Source: Bradyrhizobium diazoefficiens (GTDB lineage: Bacteria; Pseudomonadota; Alphaproteobacteria; Rhizobiales; Xanthobacteraceae). From it: DNA of 64,000 nt. The stretch is from the NCBI RefSeq assembly GCF_016616885.1, contig NZ_CP067102.1:1950501-2014500 (forward strand), written 5' to 3'. This document shows positions 1 through 8,137 of the stretch, one piece after another; position 1 is the first letter of the stretch; each line of letters begins with the position of its first letter. The position numbers and the translations under genes are program-made. The notes beneath the pieces were generated by a model, which saw nothing but the letters and a program-made list of their open reading frames with translations, was not told the DNA's origin and ran no database searches.

Positions 1-7
1 GCTACGA

Positions 8-262
8 GTGGCGATGATCCTGCGTTTCCACTGCGCCGTCGAGCATTTGGACGTGTGGAGTGCAAGCGGAAACGGCTTCTCCTTCGTGATCGCTTATGCG
101 AGCCGCGCAGGCCGCGGCTTTCACGGACGTCCCGGCTATGTGGCGTCATGGCGCCCACTTCATCGAAGTCGTAGCGCAATCAAGATCGCTGGCTCGCCCT
201 TCACGACGTTTGCCGATGCCGAGCAAGCCTGCAACTCGACGCTGAAACATCTGACAGCGTGA
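8..262 (+). CDS. Small conserved-looking protein, 5' end uncertain
   Basis: An open frame of 84 residues starts with GTG only seven bases into the window, so its true beginning may lie outside. The composition (rich in Trp, Phe, His, Gly, with a region around residues 20-50 reading like a compact domain) looks like a real protein and resembles small orphan proteins I recall from Bradyrhizobium islands. Frame 1 just upstream reads GDDPAF, which would fit an N-terminal part in another frame, so a frameshift is possible. I assign no function. It lies about 650 bases before folE on the same strand and is not obviously part of that operon. Confidence 0.45.
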   Translation: MAMILRFHCAVEHLDVWSASGNGFSFVIAYASRAGRGFHGRPGYVASWRPLHRSRSAIKIAGSPFTTFADAEQACNSTLKHLTA

Positions 263-917
263 AGCTCAGGGCCAATGCGCTGCACCAAACGGGGCGTCAA
301 CGACATAGCGTGATCGACCGCCACCAGGCCGGTGAGAAGACGTTTCGCACATTTGGCGGCGAGGCGTTCCTTTTCTATGGTTGCCTCTCAGTTTCCAGAT
401 CGAGCCGCTTGGCCGCGGACTCCAGCCGATGAACGGGAAGCGTCATTTCTCTGGCAGCCGATTGAGTCGCAGAATGAGTGGCCGTATCTTCGTATCAGTC
501 GCGTCGGGTCGAAGGCGTCCATATCTGGGGCGCAACGCGACGACGTATGCCGTCCCCACGAGCGGCGCAAAGCCCGTGGTCTCCTCGGCCAACCTTGCGC
601 AACGCCGTATCCGGCATGTTGATTGCTAGAGATCAGAAGACTCATTTCAACAATTGCGTACTCGCAGGGTGCCAACCCAGGAGTTCATTTCAAATGTCTC
701 GATTTGTACAAATCAAAAAGCGTGCGCCTGCACCGCTGATTCACGGCCCGTCTTTGATGGGCTCTCAATCACAAGTAACGCCCCAAAATGCCGTTTCTCC
801 ACGCGGCCATTCCTCGGCTCGTTCGGCCGACAGATCAGATGGGGTGGGTGGATCACGCGATCCAACTGCAGATCAGTGCTTGGCGGAAAAGGGCAAAGCA
901 TCTGGCAGGGAGTTTTG
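263..917. other. Intergenic stretch before folE
   Basis: About 650 bases with only short overlapping frames that I read as chance. I looked for a preQ1-type riboswitch before folE and do not see one. The ribosome binding site for folE is the GGCAGGGAG run just before its ATG. Confidence 0.4.
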
Positions 918-1580
918 ATGAGGTCAACGCAGGCAATTCGTAAACGCCTCCTCGATGCCGGCGTGTCGTTTGCGCCGAACGCCAACATCGCAGAACACCT
1001 GCGGCCTGGTGACATTGAGGTGATACAGGGCGAGGTCGAGCGGCACATGCAGGCCGTGCTGGATGCCTTGGTCATCGATACCAATCGCGACCACAACAGT
1101 CAGGGGACCGCGAAGCGAATTGCAAAAATGTACGTGCGCGAGGTGTTTGCCGGCCGCTTTGAGGCCGCCCCCGAGGTGACGGAGTTTCAGAACGACAGCG
1201 GCCTGGATGAGGTCTATTCGCTTGGCCCTATCGCAGTGCGTTCGGCGTGCGCCCACCACCTTGTACCCGTCACCGGCCGCATGTGGGTCGGCGTTCTGCC
1301 CGGTGACAAGCTGATCGGTATCAGCAAGTTTGTACGCCTCGCCAACTGGATCTTGTCGCGACCCCACCTGCAAGAGGAAGCCACCGTCATGCTGGCGGAC
1401 GAGCTCGAGGGCCGTCTCAAGCCGAAGGGACTGGCCGTTGTCCTCAAGGCACAGCATCAGTGCATGGTCTGGCGCGGTGTCCGCGAAACGGAAACCATCA
1501 TGACGACCAGCATCATGCGCGGAGCCTTCCGCGACAGCAAGGCAATGCGTAGCGAATTTATGGCACAGATCAGGGACTAG
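918..1580 (+). CDS. folE: GTP cyclohydrolase I family (FolE)
   Basis: A 220-residue protein that should convert GTP to dihydroneopterin triphosphate, the first step toward folate or 7-deazaguanines. The family zinc and active-site motifs are present: SACAHHLVPVTG (Cys111, His113, His114) and KAQHQCMVWRGV (His180, Cys182), plus the GISKFVRL segment. The ATG at 918 has an upstream GGGAG ribosome site; the frame stays open further upstream, but those codons do not look like FolE. The stop is two bases before queD, and queD overlaps queE, so the three form one operon. With those partners the product most likely feeds carboxy-tetrahydropterin and then 7-carboxy-7-deazaguanine, not folate. Confidence 0.9.
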   Translation: MRSTQAIRKRLLDAGVSFAPNANIAEHLRPGDIEVIQGEVERHMQAVLDALVIDTNRDHNSQGTAKRIAKMYVREVFAGRFEAAPEVTEFQNDSGLDEVYSLGPIAVRSACAHHLVPVTGRMWVGVLPGDKLIGISKFVRLANWILSRPHLQEEATVMLADELEGRLKPKGLAVVLKAQHQCMVWRGVRETETIMTTSIMRGAFRDSKAMRSEFMAQIRD

Positions 1581-1582
1581 GC

Positions 1583-2059
1583 GTGGCATACTTATCGACG
1601 AAGACATACGGACATGAGGTCGGCCTATCTGCCACGTTTCGCCAGTGGCGCGCGAAGTCGCACTGTCGCCTGCTGCACGGCTATTCGCTGTCGTTTCGTT
1701 TCGAATTCGAAGCCAACACTTTGGACGACAAGAATTGGGTCGTCGATTTTGGCGGCCTCAAGGAGCTGAGGGCGATCCTCGAAGGCACGTTTGACCACAA
1801 GACAGTCGTAGCCGCGGACGATCCCGAGCTTGAGTGGTTCCGCGAAGCCGCACGGCGCGGCTTGGCGGACATCGTTGTCCTACCGGCAGTCGGCTGTGAA
1901 AAATTTGCCGAACACGTCTATCGCGTCGGCAGCAACTGGCTGCTCGAGAAAGGACTTGCTCCGCGTTGCCGGCTGGTCTCAGTCGAAGTGAAGGAGCACG
2001 GCGCGAACAGCGCCATCTATCGGGAGGCAGGCCGTGCTGCCGATCAACGAAATATTTGA
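1583..2059 (+). CDS. queD: 6-carboxytetrahydropterin synthase-like (QueD), HGY variant
   Basis: A 158-residue protein starting at GTG. The segment around residues 20-40 with SHCRLLHGY matches the catalytic cysteine (Cys28) and zinc-binding region of the PTPS/QueD family, and FDHKTV and VKEHGANSAI match the later Asp-His and Glu-His motifs. QueD converts dihydroneopterin triphosphate to 6-carboxytetrahydropterin. In canonical enzymes the zinc motif is HGH; here it reads HGY, so one usual zinc ligand is a tyrosine (Tyr34). I recall this as a recurring divergent subfamily, so it may still be active. It lies two bases after folE and overlaps queE by 26 bases. Confidence 0.85.
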   Translation: MAYLSTKTYGHEVGLSATFRQWRAKSHCRLLHGYSLSFRFEFEANTLDDKNWVVDFGGLKELRAILEGTFDHKTVVAADDPELEWFREAARRGLADIVVLPAVGCEKFAEHVYRVGSNWLLEKGLAPRCRLVSVEVKEHGANSAIYREAGRAADQRNI

Positions 2060-2690
2060 AACCATCCAGGGGGAAGCCTGCAAGGCGGGCACACCGTCCG
2101 TGTTCGTACGGTTGCAGGCATGCCCGGTCAGGTGTCCGTGGTGCGACACCAAGCACACCTGGTTCGTCGATCCAGAGCGGCGGGTCTCGATAGCCGATAT
2201 GATGATCAAGACCGAGGACACCAACACCTGGGCCATGATGTCGCCGGAGGACGTCCTGCTCGCGGTGCAGGCGTTCAGCGCCCGACATGTCGTGATTACG
2301 GGTGGCGAGCCCGCGCTGTATGACCTGCGGCCACTGACCACGCTGCTCGTCGGTTCCGGATTCTCGGTGCAGTTGGAAACATCGGGCACCCAAGCCATTC
2401 AGGCGAATCCCTACACATGGGTGACGGTCAGCCCGAAAGTTGGCATGCCGGGTAGGCGGTCCGTTCTGGCTGAAACCTTGCGGCGTGCCAATGAGATCAA
2501 ACACCCGGTGGGCAAGCCTGGCGACATCCAAAACCTGCTGAGCCTCCCTATCGATCACGCGCTCAAGCCAGAGATATGGCTACAACCTTTGAGCCAAAGC
2601 CCGAAGGCGACGGAGCTGTGCATCCGAGAGGCAACTGCACGCAACTGGCGCGTTAGCATCCAGATGCAGAAGTTTATCGGCGTGCGATGA
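2034..2690 (+). CDS. queE: 7-carboxy-7-deazaguanine synthase (QueE), radical SAM
   Basis: A 218-residue protein starting at GTG 2034 with a GGGAGG ribosome site inside the end of queD. It shows the E. coli-type QueE cluster motif CPVRCPWCDTKHTW (Cys30, Cys34, Cys37) that holds the 4Fe-4S cluster, followed by VITGGEPALYD, the GGE motif for AdoMet binding. The length agrees with E. coli-type QueE. The reaction is ring contraction of 6-carboxytetrahydropterin to 7-carboxy-7-deazaguanine. The next enzyme, QueC, is not seen downstream, so the cassette depends on a QueC elsewhere or upstream of the window. Confidence 0.92.
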   Translation: MLPINEIFETIQGEACKAGTPSVFVRLQACPVRCPWCDTKHTWFVDPERRVSIADMMIKTEDTNTWAMMSPEDVLLAVQAFSARHVVITGGEPALYDLRPLTTLLVGSGFSVQLETSGTQAIQANPYTWVTVSPKVGMPGRRSVLAETLRRANEIKHPVGKPGDIQNLLSLPIDHALKPEIWLQPLSQSPKATELCIREATARNWRVSIQMQKFIGVR

Positions 2691-2806
2691 TGCTCGTGTC
2701 ACAAAGTCCACGTTTGCTGCCGCGGCAACGGTTGTGAATTCGGTCCAACTCACCGAGACGCGGGCTCCGCCGGTAAACCGAGGAGGAGGCGGCCGACGCA
2801 AGCCGC

Positions 2807-3130
2807 TTATTGGCTTCTCACAGGCGCCTTGAAGACTCCTTCCTTTGCCAGGCGAAGATGTCTGTCCAGTGTCGTATGCAGCGACGCACGAAGCTCAAGC
2901 GGGATCGAGTCGTCTGTGTCGATCAGTTCCCGAATCTTCAGAAACATGCGGTCGATTGAGGTGACTGTCGTCGTCATTCGCGCCGGTATCATCGGTTCGT
3001 CCTTAGCAACAGCCGCCGATGTCAAGCGAATAGTCAGATCTTCTGGCGGCTCGATAATCTCGGCGGTGGCAGGCCAAGCCAGCTTTCGCCGCAACCGCAA
3101 GCCTACAATCATACGCAGCGTAAGGTTCAA
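2807..3130 (-). CDS. Hypothetical protein, 107 aa
   Basis: This frame reads like a real soluble protein, with alternating charged and aliphatic residues and a helical C-terminal half (FLKIRELIDTDDSIP and following). The opposite strand also has a long frame at 2829-3329, but that one is Ser/Arg-rich and looks like its shadow. No family is recognised. It is convergent with queE. The start could also be an internal Met at residue 7. Probably a bradyrhizobial orphan protein. Confidence 0.45.
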   Translation of the reverse strand: MNLTLRMIVGLRLRRKLAWPATAEIIEPPEDLTIRLTSAAVAKDEPMIPARMTTTVTSIDRMFLKIRELIDTDDSIPLELRASLHTTLDRHLRLAKEGVFKAPVRSQ

Positions 3131-3452
3131 GCCCTTTTCGATGGCCGAGTGGAGCTTATTTCACTCTGAAAACAACGAAATGTGCCTCGTCGCAATAACC
3201 GGCATTGAGGAGACAAGCAGCTCCATCGTCATGGCTAACGGTCGAGACCACGTCTGCGGGCACTTCTACGCGCCCCGTCAAGGTCCGATGGGCCGGGCTT
3301 CAGCTTTGCGACCGATCATCGAGACTTGACAGACATCAGCCCGTCGCGGACGGCACGACATCCTCAGTGTCCCAACCGCTTAGAACCTTGAACGGGACCC
3401 CATCGTGTCTGATTCCGCGGGCACGGAACGAGGTAGGGTCGAGGAAATCGCG
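3131..3452. other. Gap without recognised gene
   Basis: About 320 bases with no frame I would defend on either strand and no obvious hairpin or promoter. Confidence 0.35.
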
Positions 3453-3713
3453 TCAGGAGCGGCTGATTGTCAGACCGGCATTCTCTAGCGCTCGGAGAAT
3501 CTTGCTCGCGATGGCCCGCGCGTCAGCCTGCCCTTCGCCGACCCAGTCGGCCGCCAGCGCGCGGGCAATCACATCGTGCGCGGTCTCACGTCTGAGCGCC
3601 TCGGGCTCGGCATATTCGCCGCAGATCTTGCAGGCGATCACCGGCCGACCGCTCCAGGGATCGTGCGTTGCAACTTCGTACCATTTGTCGGCCTCACATT
3701 TCGGGCAGCGCAT
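3453..3713 (-). CDS. Small zinc-ribbon-like protein
   Basis: An 86-residue protein whose first 31 residues contain two CxxC pairs (Cys3/Cys6 in RCPKCEA and Cys28/Cys31 in CKICGEY). That is the arrangement expected for a small zinc ribbon, followed by a helical tail of about 50 residues. Proteins of this kind bind zinc and often nucleic acid, but I cannot name a family or role. It stands alone on the minus strand. The two intact pairs and acidic-basic balance argue for a real gene. Confidence 0.7.
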   Translation of the reverse strand: MRCPKCEADKWYEVATHDPWSGRPVIACKICGEYAEPEALRRETAHDVIARALAADWVGEGQADARAIASKILRALENAGLTISRS

Positions 3714-4318
3714 AGGTGAACTCTCCTGGTACGGTTCAGCGTGATCGATCCGCTTGATCTGCCTTCCGCTCCAAACCCAGCATCTAGTCTGCTAGCCACA
3801 ACAGCCCGTCGGGGCTGAGAAGCCGATCTCCCAGAAATGCTCCGGGATGATGCGGGTGGCACAGCAATAGCGAATCTCTTCCGTCAGTTTGGCGGAGGAC
3901 CATCAACGGCACCACAAATAGCGGCCCGTGAGCGCGTCGGATCGGCCCTGATATTCATTCATTGTGATCATCCATGTTTTCTCAGAGGGCAAAAAGAGGC
4001 GTGATGTTCGCCGGCTCTGAAGCTCCGCAGATCCAAGACGCCCGACCACGCCAGGCAAATATCCAAGGAACAGGGAGAATGGATGAATCAAAACGGCGCC
4101 TTGAGAGAGCGATCTCACCAGCGCGCGATGCGGGTCTGATTGCAGGCGATATCGTCATAGCTGACAGCCGCCGATCAGAGCGCGGGACCACAGATCAATT
4201 GCGGTGCCGGTCGGAGAGTGGCCGGTGGCGCGCTGAACGAAGTCGCCCAAGGGCGCGATCATCTGCAGTGCGCCCGTGGCGCTAGCCGGGAACATTTCCG
4301 ATCTCCTCCGTGAAGGGC
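3714..4318. other. Gap without recognised gene
   Basis: About 600 bases containing only weak frames. One at about 4078 (+) has a nearby GGGAG and codes for a short basic peptide, but the support is too thin to call. Confidence 0.35.
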
Positions 4319-4942
4319 TTACTCGCCGCGCTGCGCGATAGTACGCCAATATCGCGGATCGCCTGGCGACTGAACGCGAACCCAGCGATAGGGAGCGTGC
4401 GACCACGATCGGATCTGCGGAGTCAGATTGTCCAGCACGAGGTCGCCGCTCTTCGTCCGTACCACCAGAACTAGGTGATGTTGGCCCGAGGTCGTCACGA
4501 CCTCGGCGAGCAGTAGCGCTCGCGGCGGCCATCCACGCTGTAGAAGCTTGTGGCGCTTGCTGACGGCGTAGTCGTTGCAGTCGCCGCGCTCCGGATCAAT
4601 GAGCCAGGCTTCCACCGGGGGACCGGGTTCACTGGCTTCCGGGATAATGGCGCTGTTCACGGTCTGGTTGGCTTCTTTCAAATCTGCCCACCGTGCCTCG
4701 GTCAGGTGGACCGGACCGCCGCGAAACAGGAGGCGGGCGCGGCATTCATCCTGATAGCGCAGGCAGAACATGGTGTATGCCATAGGAGCGAGCGTCGGAC
4801 GGTCAAGCTTGAGGTGCCGAGCCGCCGACACCGCGATCGTCGGCATACCTGACGATCCGTGATCGGCCGATCGAGCGGTGTTCATCATTTGAGAGACCAT
4901 TGTGGCGGCCCCGACTGCAGCCAGGATTAACGTCCTGCGCAT
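4319..4942 (-). CDS. BTLCP-type transglutaminase-like cysteine peptidase, exported
   Basis: A 207-residue protein with a signal peptide (MRRTLILAAVGAAT, residues 1-26) and the hallmarks of bacterial transglutaminase-like cysteine proteinases (Pfam Peptidase_C93): the catalytic cysteine in GDCNDYAVSKR (Cys122), a histidine in QHHLVLV (His155/156) and an aspartate in LVLDNL (Asp171). I chose the internal ATG at 4942 because it begins the signal peptide; the frame is open to 5071. Family members act in the periplasm; some cleave surface adhesins, but the substrate here is unknown. A NolA-type promoter lies upstream at 5226-5256 and points at this gene. Confidence 0.82.
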   Translation of the reverse strand: MRRTLILAAVGAATMVSQMMNTARSADHGSSGMPTIAVSAARHLKLDRPTLAPMAYTMFCLRYQDECRARLLFRGGPVHLTEARWADLKEANQTVNSAIIPEASEPGPPVEAWLIDPERGDCNDYAVSKRHKLLQRGWPPRALLLAEVVTTSGQHHLVLVVRTKSGDLVLDNLTPQIRSWSHAPYRWVRVQSPGDPRYWRTIAQRGE

Positions 4943-5225
4943 GCTGTAGCTGACGGACGACCGATCAGACCCGAGGTCAGGAGCACGAAACGACCGATCG
5001 ACTGCGGCGGAGCTACGAGGCGCAGTGACCCGAGGAACGCCCGCATCCAGAAGGTCTGCCGTCGGCAGCACGTCTGTGACGCCGCGGTCTGCCAGTCATG
5101 CGCAGGTCCACTCCGTACCGGCAGCCCGTGCGCCGTGCACCCGAAACCGCAAGGCATGTGTAACCTCCTGTGACTGCGCGGGAAAAGATCGAGGGCGAAC
5201 AAAGGCCCGCCCGCCTGATCCGAAA

Positions 5226-5256
5226 ACCGTACAATCTGACGCCACGTGCGATTCAA
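5226..5256 (-). promoter_or_regulatory. MerR/NolA-type promoter, copy 1
   Basis: Read on the minus strand: -35 TTGAAT (5251-5256), a 19-bp spacer containing CACGTGGCGTCAGATTG, and -10 TACGGT (5226-5231). The over-long 19-bp spacer with partial dyad symmetry is typical of promoters controlled by MerR-family activators. The whole element matches copies at 16617-16647 and 17543-17573, the latter directly before nolA, which encodes a MerR-family protein. It faces the BTLCP peptidase about 280 bases downstream. Confidence 0.7.
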
Positions 5257-5586
5257 GCCCCCATGAAGGTCGTGCGAGTGTGTTCGGGCTCACGCCGTTC
5301 CGCGGACAATTCGCTGCGCAGACGTCGTCACCAGATCCCGGTCCGCAGGGCGGCCCAGCCGCCGCCGACTCTTCACTTGTCAGCGCGGAGAGTCCGTTCA
5401 GACAACCGGGGCCCGCGCGTTTCGCCTCAGGCATTTCCGCCAACGATCTGCGTCAATAACGTTCGCCCTGACCGAAAATGGCGCCGCTTCCCATATTGAA
5501 GGTATTGTGACCCCGAGAAGTTCCTACGTATCACCACGGATGTCGGACGCCGCTTCACCTGGTCTAGCGGTTGCACATCCATTTCC
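5257..5586. other. Gap without recognised gene
   Basis: About 330 bases, GC-rich, with only overlapping chance frames. Nothing recognised beyond the promoter that ends at 5256. Confidence 0.35.
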
Positions 5587-5778
5587 ATGAAACGCAAAGG
5601 CCCATCGTTAAGTCCAAGACACTGGCGGCAGCGAGCGCAAGAGACGCTTGCCAAGGCGGAGTCGTTCGATTGTCCAAAGTCAAAAGCCAAGCTGCTTAAG
5701 ATCGGCGAGGAATATCGGAAGTTGGAACGGAGGGCCGACGAGCGGGAAAGATTAAGAGATGTCGATGACGAGCAATGA
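5587..5778 (+). CDS. Small helical conserved protein
   Basis: A 63-residue, highly charged protein (MKRKGPSLSPRHWRQRAQET, then helical KAKLLKIGEEYRKLERRADER). It fits a small-protein type common in Bradyrhizobium and related Alphaproteobacteria: an HWRxRAEE start followed by a helix ending in YxxLxxRAEER. Function is unknown in that type. It is monocistronic here. No strong ribosome site is visible, which lowers confidence slightly. Confidence 0.65.
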   Translation: MKRKGPSLSPRHWRQRAQETLAKAESFDCPKSKAKLLKIGEEYRKLERRADERERLRDVDDEQ

Positions 5779-6090
5779 GCATCTTCAATCTGGCTGCCTT
5801 CAGCGAAGATCTCTCTGGGCTCCGGCGGGCAGCATTTGAAGCGACCGCGGCCTATGCGCTCGCACCGCTGACACGTCAGCCCCCTGATCCGCATGTTGCA
5901 CGCGACCTCGGAAATGCCGAACATTCCTCACCGGCTCGAAGATAAGCGAATCTAGCGATGCGACGATCATTCGTGCTGTCGGCCAGGAGCGGCACCAACT
6001 GGACGATCGGGACGGCTCGCATATTTGGGAGTGAGCACGCGCGTGGTCCCGCCAATTCATACACGACGGATTGTCGCGCAGCCTTCAGCG

Positions 6091-6106
6091 TGGCACGTGT
6101 TTTGCT
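6091..6106 (+). promoter_or_regulatory. Sigma54 (-24/-12) promoter, sRNA unit 1
   Basis: TGGCACGTGTTTTGCT fits the RpoN consensus TGGCAC-N5-TTGCW at every defined position, with GG and GC at the required 12-base offset. No coding frame follows; an intrinsic terminator begins 45 bases downstream. I did not find a canonical NifA site (TGT-N10-ACA) upstream. Confidence 0.75.
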
Positions 6107-6116
6107 GAAGCCCTTT

Positions 6117-6192
6117 GAGGGGTAGGTTGTCCAGGGCCTACGCCTCGCTGGCCCGACGCGCCTTCTGACCCGGCAAGGCGCGTCGGGCTTTT
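6117..6192 (+). ncRNA. Predicted sigma54-dependent small RNA 1 (~75 nt)
   Basis: The start is inferred as about 12 bases after the -12 element; the end is the intrinsic terminator. The RNA would contain a 5' hairpin (GTAGG 6122-6126 with CCTAC 6137-6141) and the 14-bp terminator stem. No open frame with a ribosome site fits inside. Sequence supports promoter and terminator directly; existence of the transcript is inference. Confidence 0.6.
6151..6192 (+). terminator. Strong intrinsic terminator
   Basis: A perfect 14-bp stem (GCCCGACGCGCCTT at 6151-6164 with its complement at 6175-6188), a 10-base loop, and TTTT at 6189-6192. Confidence 0.85.
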
Positions 6193-6407
6193 CGTGCTGC
6201 TCAGCAGAGAGGTGGTCATTGAGCCGTATCCACCAGCATATGACATCCTTGGCCGGTGTTGAACATCGACACGTCGTGTTGGATTCGTAGGACTTGGGAC
6301 ATTATCGGCACGCAAGAAATAGCGACAGACCCTCACGCAGGAGGGCCGGCGACAGCTCGCGGCAACACATTCAATGATCCTCGCGAAAAGTTCTCAGCCA
6401 ATTTCCG

Positions 6408-6423
6408 CGGCACATCATTTGCA
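6408..6423 (+). promoter_or_regulatory. Sigma54 (-24/-12) promoter, sRNA unit 2
   Basis: CGGCACATCATTTGCA matches the RpoN consensus except for the first base (C for T), with correct GG-to-GC spacing. It lies 216 bases after the end of unit 1 and is again followed by a terminator instead of a gene. A TGT-N9-ACA near-match to a NifA site lies at about 6257-6271, one base short of the canonical spacing. Confidence 0.65.
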
Positions 6424-6433
6424 ACAATCATCG

Positions 6434-6533
6434 TGGGCATGGACATGGGCTCCCTCAGCGCCGCGTCGATGCCCCAACCTCGCCAGGTTGGGCCCGGCGC
6501 ACCTCCTCCTGCCCCGAGGGCGTCGGGCTTTTT
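6434..6533 (+). ncRNA. Predicted sigma54-dependent small RNA 2 (~100 nt)
   Basis: Start inferred from the -12 element. The RNA is strongly structured: an outer stem GCGCCG (6458-6463) with CGGCGC (6495-6500) encloses an inner 8-bp hairpin CCCAACCT-CGCC-AGGTTGGG (6473-6492), then the terminator. No convincing coding frame. Confidence 0.55.
6511..6533 (+). terminator. Intrinsic terminator of sRNA 2
   Basis: Stem GCCCCGA (6511-6517, one bulged C) with TCGGGC (6523-6528), loop GGGCG, and five T residues. The 3' arm GTCGGGCTTTT is shared with the terminator of unit 1. Confidence 0.7.
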
Positions 6534-6807
6534 CATGTTGAGGCACTGCGATCGTTTTCATCCTTCCATCGACCGCCGACATCGCTCTTGGGACCATCGC
6601 GCGGCTCCAGCCGAGCAACGCCGCAGCTCCCGATCGTCCTTCCAAGTGCGTGGCTGAGTGTCTCAAGATGGGAGTTGTGATCATGGAGCGAAGACGAATG
6701 CCAAGGATCCGACGCGGTTGAGGCGCCCATCGACAATCGGGGTGCCGCAAAGGAGATTCGTGCACAACTCTCGCCTGCGGATTTGCGTCGTCCTCCGGGT
6801 ACTTGGC

Positions 6808-6936
6808 CTAATCAAAAAGGCGGCACAGGCTCAGCGCTGCGGCAAGACTCGCAGCGATGAACGCCCCCGGACTGTCAACGCAGTAGGCGATCAGCATTGC
6901 CCACAAGCTGACCGAAAACGCGATGCCCCAAATCAT
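6808..6936 (-). CDS. Membrane microprotein C of small operon (42 aa)
   Basis: A 42-residue, largely hydrophobic protein (MIWGIAFSVSLWAMLIAYCV, then a second hydrophobic stretch AFIAASLAAALSLC). Two short membrane segments are likely. Its ATG overlaps the TGA of the preceding 31-residue frame (ATGA), which indicates translational coupling and decides this start over the longer frame open to 7032. No family recognised. It is the third member of a three-gene run reading 7202 to 6808. Confidence 0.55.
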   Translation of the reverse strand: MIWGIAFSVSLWAMLIAYCVDSPGAFIAASLAAALSLCRLFD

Positions 6937-7028
6937 TTGTATCTGGCCTGGGCGCGGGCGAACTCGGCGAGCCCCGTCGTCGGCGCATTGAGCGCAGCGC
7001 GCGCCCGTGGCCGGTTGAGGTCGCCCAT
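6933..7028 (-). CDS. Microprotein B of small operon (31 aa)
   Basis: A 31-residue frame (MGDLNRPRARAALNAPTTGL and eleven more residues, ending YK). Its ATG is the codon immediately after the TGA of microprotein A, and its own TGA overlaps the ATG of microprotein C. The phasing on both sides is the main evidence that it is translated. It is basic and probably soluble. Function unknown. Confidence 0.45.
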   Translation of the reverse strand: MGDLNRPRARAALNAPTTGLAEFARAQARYK

Positions 7029-7202
7029 TCACAGAGCTCCGGAAAGCCAGCAGATGCTCACGCAGAGAAGCGCGGCGAGGACGATGGCAGCAAGCGACAA
7101 AAGTTGTGGCGTGACCGACCTCAGCAGAAGATCACAACGCGCTGCTCGCACCGCGTCCTGCGCCTTGATCGGAACTCGTCTTGGTTCACGCCAGTGCATC
7201 AT
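7029..7202 (-). CDS. Membrane microprotein A of small operon (57 aa)
   Basis: A 57-residue frame beginning MMHWREPRRV with a C-terminal membrane segment (SLAAIVLAALLCVSICW). A second gene at 29826-29990 begins MMHWRTPRL, has the same layout and near-identical DNA around the start codon pair, so this is a genuine gene family. The start was set by that similarity; GGATGAG upstream is a weak ribosome site. It is followed without gap by microproteins B and C. Function unknown. Confidence 0.6.
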   Translation of the reverse strand: MMHWREPRRVPIKAQDAVRAARCDLLLRSVTPQLLSLAAIVLAALLCVSICWLSGAL

Positions 7203-8137
7203 CAGTGCTCATCCATGCCATGGTGGATCGAGGCGAGCGTCGGGATCCGTGCGAAATCGAAAGTCACGATGACCGGGTGAAACGGCCTGTTTCTCGCAAA
7301 TCGATGACTGGAATGCCCAGCGCGCGGCCAGCCTCATCGGCAGCCGAATGGGACGTTAAGCAGGCCGAGCCCTGGCCGGTCTCGCAATGGTCGAGGCATG
7401 TATCGGTGCGATCCTGATTGCGACGACCGTCAAGTGTATCTGGGACAAGCGCCAAGCCGCGAATCGTCCGCGGGTTGATCGGCATGCGTCTAGCAAGTGT
7501 CATCGGGCGATCCCGCGTTGGTGGCCTGTGCGAAAGCGATCGCTGCCGCATGTTCCACTCAGCAATCGTCGTGCCGCAGGAAGTGGTGCCGTAGGCGTTC
7601 GCTGACGCGCGAATGCCGAGGGTCTTGGCGTCGCCGCCGGCAAATGGTGTGTCGTGCTTATGGTCCGGTTTCCGACATCCTTGTCACCAACCGGACGTGA
7701 ATGCTCAGCGGCGCGCGGGTTGTCTCTTACCGTCGTTCGCGTCAACCAAACTCGTTAAGGCCATATTGAGGTTGCTCGAATCCCGCGGTTTGGAGTCGGC
7801 GACATTTGGATTCATGCGTTCGCAGACCATGAGTCGGCTGTTGCTCAACATGTCCCGTGAAAATATTCAAATCCGCAGCTATCCAAGCTCTTTCGGAACG
7901 CGTCGCCGAAGGCCACTTTCCAGCAGGCTGATCGTTCGAGCGAGAGTTATGGAGCGACGAATGCGAGCGCTGGTTCGACCGACCTGACAAACTCAACGGC
8001 TGCGGCCACATAGATGACGTATTGGGATTGTTTCAGGCTGACTTATGTGCGGTAGCATCGGGTAGAGTCGATGAAGCACCGGCCGACACCGTCGTGTGCG
8101 CCGACTTCGAAGCAGTTAGCAAGACCAAGGAGGACGC
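7203..8137. other. Gap without recognised gene
   Basis: About 930 bases. Frames up to 124 codons exist on both strands but have the Arg/Ser-rich composition of chance frames. I see no promoter or hairpin I would defend. Confidence 0.35.

Noticed and set aside
924..1607. 227-codon minus-strand frame opposite folE
   Set aside because: Antisense to a well-supported FolE with intact catalytic motifs.
1758..2558. 266-codon minus-strand frame opposite queD/queE
   Set aside because: Antisense to two recognised enzymes; Arg-rich shadow.
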